From NCBI RefSeq assembly GCF_020782235.1, contig NZ_JAJGNO010000009.1:62001-126000 (forward strand): a stretch of DNA of 64,000 nucleotides, read 5' to 3'. Origin of the DNA: Sphingobium naphthae. GTDB lineage: Bacteria; Pseudomonadota; Alphaproteobacteria; Sphingomonadales; Sphingomonadaceae. Position numbers and translations under genes: made by a program. Numbering within the stretch: the stretch's first letter is position 1; each line of letters opens with the position of its first letter. This document shows, piece after piece, positions 45,044 to 53,128 of the stretch. The notes beneath the pieces were generated by a model. That model was given only the letters and a program-made list of their open reading frames with translations. It had not been told where the DNA came from and did no database searches.

Positions 45044-45462
45044 GCGCGGGCGATCTGCGCTTTGCGGGCTATGCCGCGATCTTCGACCGGGTGGACCGGG
45101 GCGGCGATGTGGTGCGGGCGGGGGCGTTTGGCCCGGATGCCGAGGGAAAGCTGGCGGCGACAGGCGTGCCGTTGCTGTGGCAGCATGGGCCGGCGAGCGT
45201 GATCGGCGTGGTGGAGAGCGCGCGGGAAGATGCGCGCGGGCTGCGCGTGATCGGCCGGGTGTCGCGGCGGACGGCGGCCGGGCGCGAGGCGGCCGCGGCG
45301 CTGGAGCAAGGGGCGCTCGACGGGCTGAGCTTTGGCTACCGGGTGAAGACGGCGCGCGGGAGCCGGCCGCGCGAATTGCTGGCGCTGGAACTGGTGGAGG
45401 TGAGCCTGGTGACGCATCCGATGCAGCCGATGGCGCGGGTGGTGGCGGTGGAGGGTCAGTAA
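45040..45462 (+). CDS. GTA prohead protease, HK97 family
   Basis: Serine protease that trims the capsid protein during head maturation. The 140-residue sequence has FAGYAAIFDRVDRGGDVVRA, the His-containing PLLWQHGPASVIGVV and the Ser-containing ALDGLSFGYRV (His65-region and Ser110-region pair), then LVEVSLVTHPMQPMARVV. The order portal-DUF6127-protease-capsid is as in RcGTA, but three antisense genes intervene before the capsid here. Confidence 0.92.
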   Translation: MSAGDLRFAGYAAIFDRVDRGGDVVRAGAFGPDAEGKLAATGVPLLWQHGPASVIGVVESAREDARGLRVIGRVSRRTAAGREAAAALEQGALDGLSFGYRVKTARGSRPRELLALELVEVSLVTHPMQPMARVVAVEGQ

Positions 45463-45653
45463 GGACTGATGAGGCGGGCCGCCGCAGTCAACAGGCTGAA
45501 CAGCATCAGCAGCCCGCCGCCAAGTCGGACATGGTGCGAGTAGCCCGGTCGTAACAGGAACCAGAAGAAGAGGATCGGCAGGATATAGACGCCGAGGATC
45601 AGCCAGAGGCGCAGTCGCCGCGGTTCGCCGCTGGGGGTTATACGCCCAGCCAC
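45456..45653 (-). CDS. Small two-helix membrane protein
   Basis: A 65-residue protein from a GTG at 45653 (GGA site just upstream): a polar start (AGRITPSGEPRRLRLW), then two hydrophobic helices (LILGVYILPILFFWFLL and GGGLLMLFSLLTAAARLI). Its stop overlaps the end of the protease gene by seven bases on the other strand, and its start overlaps the end of the PhyH gene, suggesting co-expression with it. Function unknown. Confidence 0.6.
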   Translation of the reverse strand: MAGRITPSGEPRRLRLWLILGVYILPILFFWFLLRPGYSHHVRLGGGLLMLFSLLTAAARLISPY

Positions 45654-46306
45654 TCCAGTCCTCCCGGTAGTGCATCGGCGCTGTAGTCGAGTTGCAGGAC
45701 GCGGCGGTGGCGCGGGATGGTCGCGGCGTCGGAGGCGTGGAGGATGGGCGTGGCGTAGAGCCAGATGTCGCCGCGCTCGGCAAGGCAAGCGTGGGTGCCG
45801 CTGCGGGCGACGAGCGCCGCGATGGCGGCTTCGGCCACACGGCCATGACGGTGCGAGCCGGGCGCGATCAGGAGTGGAGCATTGTGCGCATCGACGGGGT
45901 CGAGGTGAACGCGCAGGGTGAGCATTCGGTCCAGCAGCGGCTGGGGCGGGGCGACATGCGGAATGCCGGACTTGATCGTCCAGGGGCCAAAGCCGGGCGT
46001 GTCCACCCGCGTGCGCACGGCGATGGTGCGATCCTGATGCCAGCCGAGCGCCCAATTGGTCGCGGCGCTCTTGTCAAAGAGGATGGCGCGCACCGGGCGG
46101 CTGGCCGCTCCCCAATGCGCGGCGGCGTGACAGCCGATCGCGCCGGTGGACGACAGCATGTCCGCCAGCGAAGGCAGTGCGGGCAGACGCAGGCCGGGCT
46201 GGTCCGGCGGCAGATCGGCGAGCGCATGCTCTAGCGTGGCGAGCGCGGCGGCTTCGAGGGCGGAGGCGACATGTTGCGCGCCATGGTTCGCGAGGGTGAG
46301 AGGCAT
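45638..46306 (-). CDS. Phytanoyl-CoA dioxygenase (PhyH) family protein
   Basis: A 222-residue Fe(II)/2-oxoglutarate oxygenase-like protein. The HxD iron motif is in NWALGWHQDRTIAVRT and a distal His in the HASDAATIPRHRRVLQLDYS region; IAPGSHRHGRV is the typical PhyH segment. Substrate unknown. It is antisense to the GTA genes and flanked by membrane-protein genes, so it looks like an insertion block within the cluster. Confidence 0.82.
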   Translation of the reverse strand: MPLTLANHGAQHVASALEAAALATLEHALADLPPDQPGLRLPALPSLADMLSSTGAIGCHAAAHWGAASRPVRAILFDKSAATNWALGWHQDRTIAVRTRVDTPGFGPWTIKSGIPHVAPPQPLLDRMLTLRVHLDPVDAHNAPLLIAPGSHRHGRVAEAAIAALVARSGTHACLAERGDIWLYATPILHASDAATIPRHRRVLQLDYSADALPGGLEWLGV

Positions 46307-46308
46307 CG

Positions 46309-46761
46309 TCAGCGCGGGTCTGGACCGAAGCGGTTGGGGCCGCGCGTGCCGGGCCAGTAGAGCAACAGGAGCATCGTAATCACGAGGCAGACATATATGA
46401 TGTCGACCCAGCGCGCCGGGACGAGCGTGGCGAGCAGATCATGACGCATGATATTCAACCCAAACCCTGCTGGCAGGATGAGCGCCCACCAGGCGGATCG
46501 GTTTTGGTCATGCAAGCGTCGTGCGAACAATGCAAACATGGGCAGGATGACGGCGATTTGAAGCACCGCCATCAGGAAAGATGCCAGTGTGCCCGACAAG
46601 GCGAAGCTAGCCGTGAAACCCAGCATCACGCCGACAAGCGCGATGGCGATATGATAAAGCAGCACCTCCGTGCGGCGTGAGCGCCCATTGAAGTCGCCTA
46701 TTCCATATAAGGTGCGACGCAAAAGCGAGAGTTCGTCCTTCGCGCCCGACGGGTAGGTCAT
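46309..46761 (-). CDS. DUF805 family membrane protein, second copy
   Basis: A 150-residue protein with the DUF805 motifs FNGRSRRTEVLLYHI, ARRLHDQNRSAWWALIL and GTRGPNRFGPDP, and about four helices. The gene ends two bases from the PhyH start, so the two are one transcription unit with the 65-residue membrane protein downstream. Function unknown. It is only distantly similar to the copy at 11518. Confidence 0.82.
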   Translation of the reverse strand: MTYPSGAKDELSLLRRTLYGIGDFNGRSRRTEVLLYHIAIALVGVMLGFTASFALSGTLASFLMAVLQIAVILPMFALFARRLHDQNRSAWWALILPAGFGLNIMRHDLLATLVPARWVDIIYVCLVITMLLLLYWPGTRGPNRFGPDPR

Positions 46762-46914
46762 GGAGATTCTTCTTTCGTTCGGCAGCATGGCGGGCGGCGT
46801 TTCGATGCGCAATGGGAAACGCGGGAGGGCGCAGCCTTCCTGCTCTTCAACTGCGTCTGGGCGGCTGGGCCGCCAAGACTTCGTATCCTTTCCCGCTTGG
46901 GGAGAGGCGATATG

Positions 46915-46941
46915 GGCGGTCCGTTGCGGGCCGCCTTTTTT
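46915..46941 (+). terminator. Terminator-like hairpin 12 bases before the capsid gene
   Basis: GGCGGTCC (46915-46922) pairs with GGGCCGCC (46928-46935; one G-U), followed by six T residues. No plus-strand gene lies immediately upstream; the nearest is the protease ending at 45462. It therefore looks more like an attenuator or block for read-through than an ordinary gene-end terminator. Confidence 0.7.
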
Positions 46942-46953
46942 GTGGAGACGAGC

Positions 46954-48081
46954 ATGACGGATCAGGTGATGGACAGTCTGGAAGCGCGCCTGGACATGGT
47001 GGCGCAGGGGGAGCGGATCGAGGGATTGGCGAGTGAGGTCGCGGCGCTGAAGGGGGCGTTGCTGGCGCAGCAGCGCGCGCCGCTCGACGGGGTGAAGGGC
47101 GGGGTCGAGGACCCGGCGCGGGCGGCGTTCGTCGAGCGTTACCTGCGGCATGGGCAGGAAGCGGGCGTCGAGCTCAAGAGCTTTTCGGGCGCGAGCGGCG
47201 CAGCCGGCGGCTATGCGGTGCCGCGCGAGATCGACCAGCTGATCGGATCGACGCTCAAGAGCATCTCGCCGATCCGCAGCATCGCCAATGTGGTGCGCAC
47301 CGGGAGCGCGGGCTATCGCAAGCTGGTGAGCGCGGGCGGCATCGTGTCGGGCTGGGCCAGCGAGACGGGGGCGCGGGCCGAGACGGGCACGCCCGCCTTC
47401 AACGAGATCGTGCCGCCGGGCGGCGAGCTGTTCGCCAATCCGGCCGCATCCCAGGCGATGCTGGACGATGCGCAGTTCGACGTCGAGGGCTGGCTGGCGA
47501 GCGAGATCGCGCGCGAGTTCGCGGCGGCGGAAGGCGCGGCCTTCGTCAGCGGCAACGGCGCCAACAAGCCCAAGGGGTTCCTGACCTACGCCGCCACGAA
47601 CGAGGCGGACGGGGCGCGCGCCTTCGGGTCGCTGCAATATGTGGCGTCGGGCGCGGCCGGGGCGTTTCCGGCGAGCAATCCGCAGGACCGGCTGATCGAC
47701 CTGATCCAGAGCCTGCGCGCCCCCTATCGCCAGGGCGCCAGCTTCGTCATGAATTCGGCGACGCTGGCGGTGATCCGCAAGATGAAGACCAGCGACGGCG
47801 CGTTCATCTGGCAACCGGGCCTGGCCGCCGGACAGCCCGCGACGCTGCTGGGCTATCCGGTGGTCGAGGCGGAGGACATGCCCGACATCGCGGCGAACAG
47901 CCTGTCCATCGCCTTCGGCAATTTCGAGGCGGGCTATGTCATCGCCGAACGCAGCGAGACGAGCATCCTGCGCGATCCGTTCAGCAACAAGCCGTTCGTT
48001 CATTTCTATGCGGTCAAACGCATCGGCGGCGGCGTGGCGAACAGCGAGGCGATCAAGCTGATGAAGTTCGCGGCGTCCTGA
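46954..48081 (+). CDS. GTA major capsid protein, HK97 family
   Basis: A 375-residue HK97-fold capsid protein. Residues 1-75 form a scaffold-like delta domain to be removed by the prohead protease. The body starts near SFSGASGAAGGYAVPREIDQ and includes ASQAMLDDAQFDVEGWLASE, FVSGNGANKPKGFLTY and AFGNFEAGYVIAERSETSIL. All are typical of GTA g5-type capsids. The start follows GGAG. The gene is followed by a compact connector/tail-completion block. Confidence 0.95.
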   Translation: MTDQVMDSLEARLDMVAQGERIEGLASEVAALKGALLAQQRAPLDGVKGGVEDPARAAFVERYLRHGQEAGVELKSFSGASGAAGGYAVPREIDQLIGSTLKSISPIRSIANVVRTGSAGYRKLVSAGGIVSGWASETGARAETGTPAFNEIVPPGGELFANPAASQAMLDDAQFDVEGWLASEIAREFAAAEGAAFVSGNGANKPKGFLTYAATNEADGARAFGSLQYVASGAAGAFPASNPQDRLIDLIQSLRAPYRQGASFVMNSATLAVIRKMKTSDGAFIWQPGLAAGQPATLLGYPVVEAEDMPDIAANSLSIAFGNFEAGYVIAERSETSILRDPFSNKPFVHFYAVKRIGGGVANSEAIKLMKFAAS

Positions 48082-48170
48082 ACCGGCGAAGGGGGAGCCA
48101 GCGCGGCTTCCCCTTTTTCGCAGGATGCTGGTGAGGCCCGTGGCGGGGCAGGCGGGGGGAGCAAGATCAG

Positions 48171-48449
48171 ATGAGCCTGTTTGTGAAGGATCCGCAGGCG
48201 CGGATCGACCATGCGATCGACTGGTCGGCGTGGCTGGCCGGGCAGACGCTGGCGGCGAGCGAGTGGCGGGTGGAGCCGGACGAGGCGGATGGCGTGACGG
48301 TGGAAGCGGCGGCGTTCGAGGCGCAGCGCAGCAGCGCGCGGCTGACGGGCGGGCGGCTGGGCCGGGTCTATCGGCTGACCAACCGCGTCACGCTGACCGA
48401 CGGGCAGGTGGCGGATCGGTCGGTGACGATCCGGGTGGAGGAACGCTGA
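48171..48449 (+). CDS. GTA small structural protein, fibre/head-tail adaptor-like
   Basis: A 92-residue protein (MSLFVKDPQARIDHAIDWSA ... LTGGRLGRVYRLTNRVTLTD) resembling the small phage fibre-tail adaptor family found next to GTA capsids. Immunoglobulin-like strands are likely. Its stop overlaps the start of the connector gene by one base (TGATG). Confidence 0.72.
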   Translation: MSLFVKDPQARIDHAIDWSAWLAGQTLAASEWRVEPDEADGVTVEAAAFEAQRSSARLTGGRLGRVYRLTNRVTLTDGQVADRSVTIRVEER

Positions 48450-48985
48450 TGCTGGCGGAACAGGAGAGCGGGGCGCTGGCGGCGGCGCTGGCGGAGCTGA
48501 AGGCCTATTTGCGGATGGAGCAGGATGGCGAGGATGCGGTGCTTGCCGGCCTGCTGCGCGGGGCGGCGGCCCTGTGCGAGCAGTTTGTCGGCCAGTGGCT
48601 GATCGCCAGGGATGCGCGCGAGACGGTGGCGGGCGGCGGGGGCTGGCAGCGGCTGGCGGCGCGGCCGGTGCTGGCGGTCACCCAGGTGAGCGCGGTGGAT
48701 GCCGACGGGGCGAGCGCGCCACTGCCGATCGACGCCTATGCGATCGACATCGACGCGGCGGGCGATGGCTGGGTGCGCTCGACGCGCGCCGGGGACGATC
48801 GCGTGCTGACGGTCGCCTATCGCGCGGGCATGGCGGCGGAGATGAACGGCCTGCCCGAGGCATTGCGGCAGGGGATCGTCCGGCTGGCCGCGGACCATTA
48901 TCTGACGCGCGGCAGCGAGGATGCGGCGCCGCCGGCGGTGGTGAGTGCCTTGTGGCGGCCATATCGCCGGATGCGACTGGCATGA
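48449..48985 (+). CDS. GTA head-tail connector protein
   Basis: A 178-residue protein with the phage connector pattern LKAYLRMEQDGEDAVLAGLL near the start, then LPEALRQGIVRLAADHYLTR near the end. This helical connector family (gp6/gp8-like) seals the portal and joins it to the tail. Position directly after capsid and adaptor fits RcGTA g6. Confidence 0.85.
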   Translation: MLAEQESGALAAALAELKAYLRMEQDGEDAVLAGLLRGAAALCEQFVGQWLIARDARETVAGGGGWQRLAARPVLAVTQVSAVDADGASAPLPIDAYAIDIDAAGDGWVRSTRAGDDRVLTVAYRAGMAAEMNGLPEALRQGIVRLAADHYLTRGSEDAAPPAVVSALWRPYRRMRLA

Positions 48986-49173
48986 GGGCGGCGCTGGCGC
49001 GGCGCGTAGAGGCGCGGGCCGCGGCGGTGCGAGCGCGGATCGCCGGCGCGCTGGAGGCGGAAGGCGTGGCGGCGCAGGTTGCGGGCGAGACGGTGCGGCT
49101 GACCGCGCCGGGACTGGGCGCGCGCTGGTGGCGCGAGCTGGCGCTGCGCGAGGCGGGGAGGAACGGGCGATGA
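48982..49173 (+). CDS. Small GTA-cluster protein
   Basis: A 63-residue, Ala/Arg-rich protein (MRAALARRVEARAAAVRARI ... LTAPGLGARWWRELALREAG). It overlaps the preceding stop by four bases (ATGA) and is followed ten bases later by the DUF3168 gene. It occupies the place of RcGTA g7. No motif recognised. Confidence 0.65.
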   Translation: MRAALARRVEARAAAVRARIAGALEAEGVAAQVAGETVRLTAPGLGARWWRELALREAGRNGR

Positions 49174-49183
49174 GGAGCAGGCG

Positions 49184-49588
49184 ATGAGCGCGGAAGTGGC
49201 GGTACGGGCGGCGGTGATCGAGGCGCTGCGCGGCGACGCGGCGCTGATGGCGGCGGTCCATGCCGTGCATGACGGGGAGCCCGCGCGCGCGGCCGCGCCC
49301 CATGCGCATGTGGGCGAATGCCTGGGCGCGGACTGGGGCGGCAAGGATGTCGCGGGGCGCGAGTTGCGGCTGACGATCGGGCTGACGGTGGCGGACGAGA
49401 CGCCGGCGCGGCTGGCGGCGATGATCGCGCGGATCGACCCGGCGCTGGGCGCGGCGGGCGTGCGCGAGGGGTGGCGGATCGTCAGCGCGCGGCTGCTGCG
49501 ATCGCGCGTCGCGCGCGCCGGCGGAGGCGCGGGCGCGGGGTGGCGCGCGGTGATGGACTATCGGTTGCGGGCGGTGCGGGAGGGGTGA
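49184..49588 (+). CDS. DUF3168 family GTA tail-completion protein
   Basis: A 134-residue protein with the DUF3168 pattern AVRAAVIEALRGDAALMAAV, HAHVGECLGADWGGKDVAGR and VMDYRLRAVREG. In RcGTA the equivalent (g8) forms the tail terminator at the head-tail joint. It is the last gene before a 2.8-kb interruption by non-GTA genes and repeats. Confidence 0.85.
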   Translation: MSAEVAVRAAVIEALRGDAALMAAVHAVHDGEPARAAAPHAHVGECLGADWGGKDVAGRELRLTIGLTVADETPARLAAMIARIDPALGAAGVREGWRIVSARLLRSRVARAGGGAGAGWRAVMDYRLRAVREG

Positions 49589-49617
49589 GCGTTTCCTGGC
49601 TGGCGCTGGCGGCCCGG

Positions 49618-49652
49618 TCGGGAGATGGGTTCCCGTCGGCGCGAGGATGACG
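49618..49652 (+). repeat. Degenerate palindromic repeat
   Basis: GAGATGGGTTCCCGTCGGCG followed by CGAGGATGACGG: recognisable type A/B plan with a damaged stem, just after the DUF3168 gene. Confidence 0.5.
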
Positions 49653-49740
49653 GGGGTGTGGGAAGCGAATTGTCGCTGGTGGATCAGCATCACTCAAGAC
49701 AGACGTTGTAGAGGGCGCACGATCCGGCCATCATCGCTTC

Positions 49741-50229
49741 ATGCAGTGCCGCTTTATAAGTTTTGCTCCTGTCATGCTGTTGATGACGCAAGGGTGTGAA
49801 CAGCAACCACAGCGGTTCTCGGACCAGGCTATCCAAGAGATGCGAGAAGGCATGCCGGGCATCACCGAGCGATGCCTCAACGAGATTAAGAGCGGTGGCA
49901 TCGAAGCGATGCCGTCGGGCACGGACAAATGCTTCGAAATGACGCCGGCGCGCCAGTGGAAAGGCCTATGGCGGAGAGAATTTGAGAACTCCCGCTTTTG
50001 CCCATCCCCCGCCGTCTCCTGCTCCTATCAAACTGCAGGCGACCGCATCTGGTTGTCGGGGAAGCCTCTAACCTCTTTGGGCAATGGCGACGGCCTCTAC
50101 GAAGTTGAGTTTGTAGGGCGGCAGACGGCTCACAAGGGGCGCTACGGGCACATGAGCACGTTTGATCATGAGATCATCGTTGACAAGGTAGTCAACTTTC
50201 AGCCGGTCGGCGCGGCTTCGGCTGGATGA
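49741..50229 (+). CDS. Hypothetical lipoprotein inserted in the GTA cluster
   Basis: A 162-residue protein with a lipobox-like LMTQGC after a hydrophobic start, and four further Cys in the mature part (ERCLNEIK, DKCFEMT, RFCPSPAVSCSY). Lower GC than the GTA genes, with different codon use, points to acquisition from elsewhere. A beta-rich C-terminal half (GDRIWLSGKPLTSLGNGDGL) is predicted. No family recognised. Confidence 0.65.
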   Translation: MQCRFISFAPVMLLMTQGCEQQPQRFSDQAIQEMREGMPGITERCLNEIKSGGIEAMPSGTDKCFEMTPARQWKGLWRREFENSRFCPSPAVSCSYQTAGDRIWLSGKPLTSLGNGDGLYEVEFVGRQTAHKGRYGHMSTFDHEIIVDKVVNFQPVGAASAG

Positions 50230-50289
50230 GGCCAGGAATGGTCAAAGCCGAATATTCTTATTGCCCAGGCGGACCAGATGGAGAGTTGG

Positions 50290-50313
50290 ATTCCCGCATT
50301 CGCGGGAATGACG
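50290..50313 (+). repeat. Short palindromic repeat, type B
   Basis: ATTCCCGCATTCGCGGGAAT with GACG tail, preceded by GAGAGTTGG. Confidence 0.75.
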
Positions 50314-50415
50314 GAGGGGTGGAAGGCGGAATGTTGGCTTTCGGGAAAATGACCGGCGATAGCTGACGCGTCATGCCGCTATATCAACTGGCTGCAATCG
50401 CTCGTTTTGTAGACT

Positions 50416-50844
50416 TCAGACGCAATCGCCAAAGCTAGGCGGGCCGTCACGCGCTAGTAGAAGATCGACAGCATCATCTAGTTTGTTGACGTCTTGAGAT
50501 TTGAAGTTATCGTAGCTTTTGGCGACGTCACCTTTGCAGATGTAATTCTTGTCTTCACTATTGAGGTTCTGACCTTCTTTGAACTTTGCGAGGGCCGCTG
50601 GATCTCCGCCAGTATTACGCGTGATATAGTCATCGAACCGGCGGGCATAGCTCGCAATTCTCGCCTGAAATTCGGGATCTTCTCCCACGTGACATAGCTT
50701 CCCAGCCTTCTCGACGAAATAGACGAATGTCCCTAAGCACAGAACGCCGCTTCCAGCCACTTGCGGCGGCGGCGCTGCTGAGACTAACGCAACGCCAACT
50801 GCGGACAGAATCGCTGACTTCGCATAGGGTGTATGATCGAACAT
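50416..50844 (-). CDS. Hypothetical secreted protein, antisense insert in the GTA cluster
   Basis: A 142-residue protein with a possible signal/anchor (SAILSAVGVALVSAA), four Cys (VLCLGTF, KLCHVGE, YICKGD, FGDCV), and a helical, Lys/Asp/Asn-rich body (DNFKSQDVNKLDDAVDLLLA). Composition is markedly less GC-rich than neighbours. Function unknown. Confidence 0.62.
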   Translation of the reverse strand: MFDHTPYAKSAILSAVGVALVSAAPPPQVAGSGVLCLGTFVYFVEKAGKLCHVGEDPEFQARIASYARRFDDYITRNTGGDPAALAKFKEGQNLNSEDKNYICKGDVAKSYDNFKSQDVNKLDDAVDLLLARDGPPSFGDCV

Positions 50845-51027
50845 GAATTAGCCATACCAGCTCTATTGCAATTTTCTAGGATTACCGCGTTCACCCGGCT
50901 TGGTCATCAAACCTTCGACATGCCATCTAAGTGACGGCTTTATGGGATACGAATGATCTGACAGAATGACCGAGAATGGTCGACATCCGACGCTCAAAAA
51001 TGCTCGTGCCGACCCGGTAGAGAGTTG

Positions 51028-51052
51028 GGTTCCCGCCTTTGCGGGAATGACG
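51028..51052 (+). repeat. Short palindromic repeat, type B
   Basis: GTTCCCGCCTTTGCGGGAAT with GACG tail. The following 51083-51290 stretch holds other partly palindromic non-coding sequence (CCCTCTCCCTTGAGGG; CTTCTCCCTCAAGGGAGAAG) and no gene. Confidence 0.75.
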
Positions 51053-51344
51053 GAGAGGGGTGGAAACAAGGCATTCTATATCCCTCTCCCTTGAGGGGCG
51101 GCCAGAGTCGCGCGCCTCTGGCCGAGGCTGCGCAGACTTGGCAGCTTGCTGCCTAGTCGTAGCTGGGTGAGGGGGCGGCAACCTCGCAGGAATAGGCTGA
51201 GATCGCGCCAATCGCCCTCATCCAACTCCGCCTAGCCGCTACGCGGCAAGGCTTCGTATCCTTCTCCCTCAAGGGAGAAGGAATGTCCTACTTTGGTTGC
51301 ATCCGACGTTCGAAAATTCTGGCGCCGGCTCGGTCGAGAGTTGG

Positions 51345-51368
51345 ACTCGCGCCTTCGCGGGAAGAACG
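51345..51368 (+). repeat. Short palindromic repeat, type B variant
   Basis: ACTCGCGCCTTCGCGGGAAG with AACG tail, 27 bases before cloverleaf-like copy 3, the same order as at 36314-36364. Confidence 0.65.
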
Positions 51369-51394
51369 AGAGGGGTAGTTTGCAGCCATCCTCC

Positions 51395-51502
51395 CCTGGA
51401 AGGGGAGGTGTCGCGCGCGGAGCGGGGGACGGAGGGGTGTCACCCTCACGATGGCGGGACACCTCTCCGTCTGGCCTTCGGCCAGCCACCTCCCCTGCCA
51501 GG
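51395..51502 (+). repeat. Four-way-junction palindromic element, copy 3
   Basis: Outer stem CCTGGAAGGGGAGGTG with CACCTCCCCTGCCAGG (one mismatch), 14-bp arm 51428-51441 with 51458-51471 (one G-U), and last arm TGGCC-TTC-GGCCA. About 90 percent like copy 1 by eye. Confidence 0.75.
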
Positions 51503-51629
51503 GGAGGATGAGGGTTTTGCGGCCGCTGTCGCGACCAAGAGCGGATAGGCTGCTGACGGGGAAGCCTGGCGCGGATCGGCCCTGGGGACTGCGATCGAGG
51601 GTGGGAAGCGGACTGTCGGATTTCCTCCG

Positions 51630-51715
51630 TCATCCCAGCGGAAGCTGGGATCTCTCTTTTCCTTCTGGCGCTTCGTTAGAAGAAGTGAGATCCCAGCCTT
51701 CGCTGGGATGACGAC
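51630..51715. repeat. Pair of inverted type C palindromes, second copy
   Basis: Same inverted pair and nearly the same spacer as 36618-36703, 32-33 bases between arms. Confidence 0.85.
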
Positions 51716-51791
51716 GGTGGATGGCAGCAAAAGGTTGGATGCCAAGCTTCTGAGTGCCTGTGCGGATGGAGAGTGGTGGTTTTCAGTCATA

Positions 51792-51906
51792 CTCCCCATT
51801 GCAGGGCGGTGTTGGGGGCGGTGTTAGGGGCGGAGCGTGTCCCGCCAGCGAGAGGGTGACACCCCTCCGTCAGCACTTTGTGCTGCCACCTCCCCTGCGA
51901 GGGGAG
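51792..51906 (+). repeat. Four-way-junction palindromic element, copy 4 (degenerate 5' half)
   Basis: Retains GACACCCCTCCGTC, the AGCAC-TTT-GTGCT arm and the CCACCTCCCCTGCGAGGGGA 3' part; the left half is rearranged. Confidence 0.55.
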
Positions 51907-51945
51907 GATCATCGGGCTGACGGATCGGGGCTAGATCGACGCGGG

Positions 51946-52272
51946 TCAGCCGGGGCGGGTGCTGTCTTCATATTCGCTGGTGATCTTGTCGACATATTCG
52001 GCGATCTGCTCGTCGGCGTCGGCATTGGCCTGCGTGTCGGACAGGCCGTCGGCCTTGCCCTGGGCGATAAGCGCGGCGCGGAAGGCGGATTGCTTGTCGG
52101 CGCAGGCCTGTTTGAGGGCAGACTGGAAGTCGCCCAGCGGCATTTTCCGGTCGAGCGCGGGCTGGACTTGAGCGCTGAGGCATTTGGCGAAATCCTTGCG
52201 GCCCATGCCGACGGCGTCCGCGGACGGCGTGGCGGCCAGCAACAGGATGAGCGAAGCGGCAAGCGGCATCAT
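51946..52272 (-). CDS. Small secreted hypothetical protein
   Basis: A 108-residue protein with a signal peptide (MPLAASLILLLAATPSADA) and an all-helical body with two Cys (FAKCLSAQVQPALDRKMPLG; ALKQACADKQSAFRAALIAQ). The size and pattern suit a small periplasmic helical protein. A GGAGAGG site precedes the double ATG. It is antisense to, and just before, the tail-tube gene. Confidence 0.72.
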   Translation of the reverse strand: MMPLAASLILLLAATPSADAVGMGRKDFAKCLSAQVQPALDRKMPLGDFQSALKQACADKQSAFRAALIAQGKADGLSDTQANADADEQIAEYVDKITSEYEDSTRPG

Positions 52273-52406
52273 ATCCTCTCCTTGGTCCTGACGGACGGCT
52301 TGTGACCGGCCGGGCAGGACCCGCCGGACTTTCTTGTTTTTCCGCGATTTTCGGGAACGAAGCAGCGGGCTTTGATCCCGATCGTCGCTAATGGGGAGAA
52401 TGCGCC

Positions 52407-52814
52407 ATGGGCGTCGAAAAGGGAAGTGCATTTCTGTTGAAGGTGGGCGACGGCGCGGCGCCGGCGACCTATGCCACGGTGGCGGGCATGCGGACCACGC
52501 AATTGTCGGTGAACGGCGAGGCGGTGAACATCACCAGCAAGGATTCGGGCGGCTGGCGCGAATTGCTGTCGGGCGCGGGCGTGCGCTCGGTCAGCGTGTC
52601 GGCGGCCGGGCTGTTTACCGGGTCCGAAGCCGAGGTGCGCATCCGCAACCATGCGCTGGCCGGCACGATCGAGGATTATGAACTGAGCTTCGAAAGCGGC
52701 GAGCGAATGCGCGGGCGGTTCCTGGTCACGCGGCTGGACTATGCCGGCGACTATAATGGCGAGCGCAATTACGCGCTGAGCCTGGAAAGCTCCGGCCCGG
52801 TGGTGAGCCTGTGA
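52407..52814 (+). CDS. GTA major tail (tube) protein, TP901-1 family
   Basis: A 135-residue tube-forming protein with VEKGSAFLLKVGDGAAPATY, MRTTQLSVNGEAVNITSKDS and the closing GDYNGERNYALSLESSG, all typical of the TP901-1/GTA g9 tail-tube family. It begins the uninterrupted tail block. Its stop overlaps the next start (GTGA). Confidence 0.92.
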   Translation: MGVEKGSAFLLKVGDGAAPATYATVAGMRTTQLSVNGEAVNITSKDSGGWRELLSGAGVRSVSVSAAGLFTGSEAEVRIRNHALAGTIEDYELSFESGERMRGRFLVTRLDYAGDYNGERNYALSLESSGPVVSL

Positions 52815-53128
52815 GCGCGGGGCAGGGTGCGAACCCGGAGCGGGGCGAGGCGGCGCTGATGATCGGCGGCGACCGGCTGGCGCTGCGGCCGAGCTTCGCC
52901 GCGCTGGTGGAGGCAGAGCAGGAGCTGGGGCCGCTGTTCGACCTGGTCGAGCGGGCGGCGGACGGGAAGCTGTCGCTTGCCGATCTGGTGGCGCTGTTCT
53001 GGCATTGCCTGGTCGATCGCGAGGCGTTGAGCCGGGAGGCGCTGGGCGAGGCGGTGCTGGCGCTGGGCCTGGCCAAGGTGACGCCGGTGCTGCGCGCGGT
53101 GCTGCAGCAGATACTGGCGGGCAAATGA
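52811..53128 (+). CDS. GTA tail assembly protein (g10-like)
   Basis: A 105-residue protein starting with GTG (overlapping the previous stop). The sequence ALRPSFAALVEAEQELGPLF is the family pattern of the short GTA g10 proteins that act as tail assembly chaperones. A four-base overlap (ATGA) joins it to the next gene. Confidence 0.85.
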   Translation: MSAGQGANPERGEAALMIGGDRLALRPSFAALVEAEQELGPLFDLVERAADGKLSLADLVALFWHCLVDREALSREALGEAVLALGLAKVTPVLRAVLQQILAGK

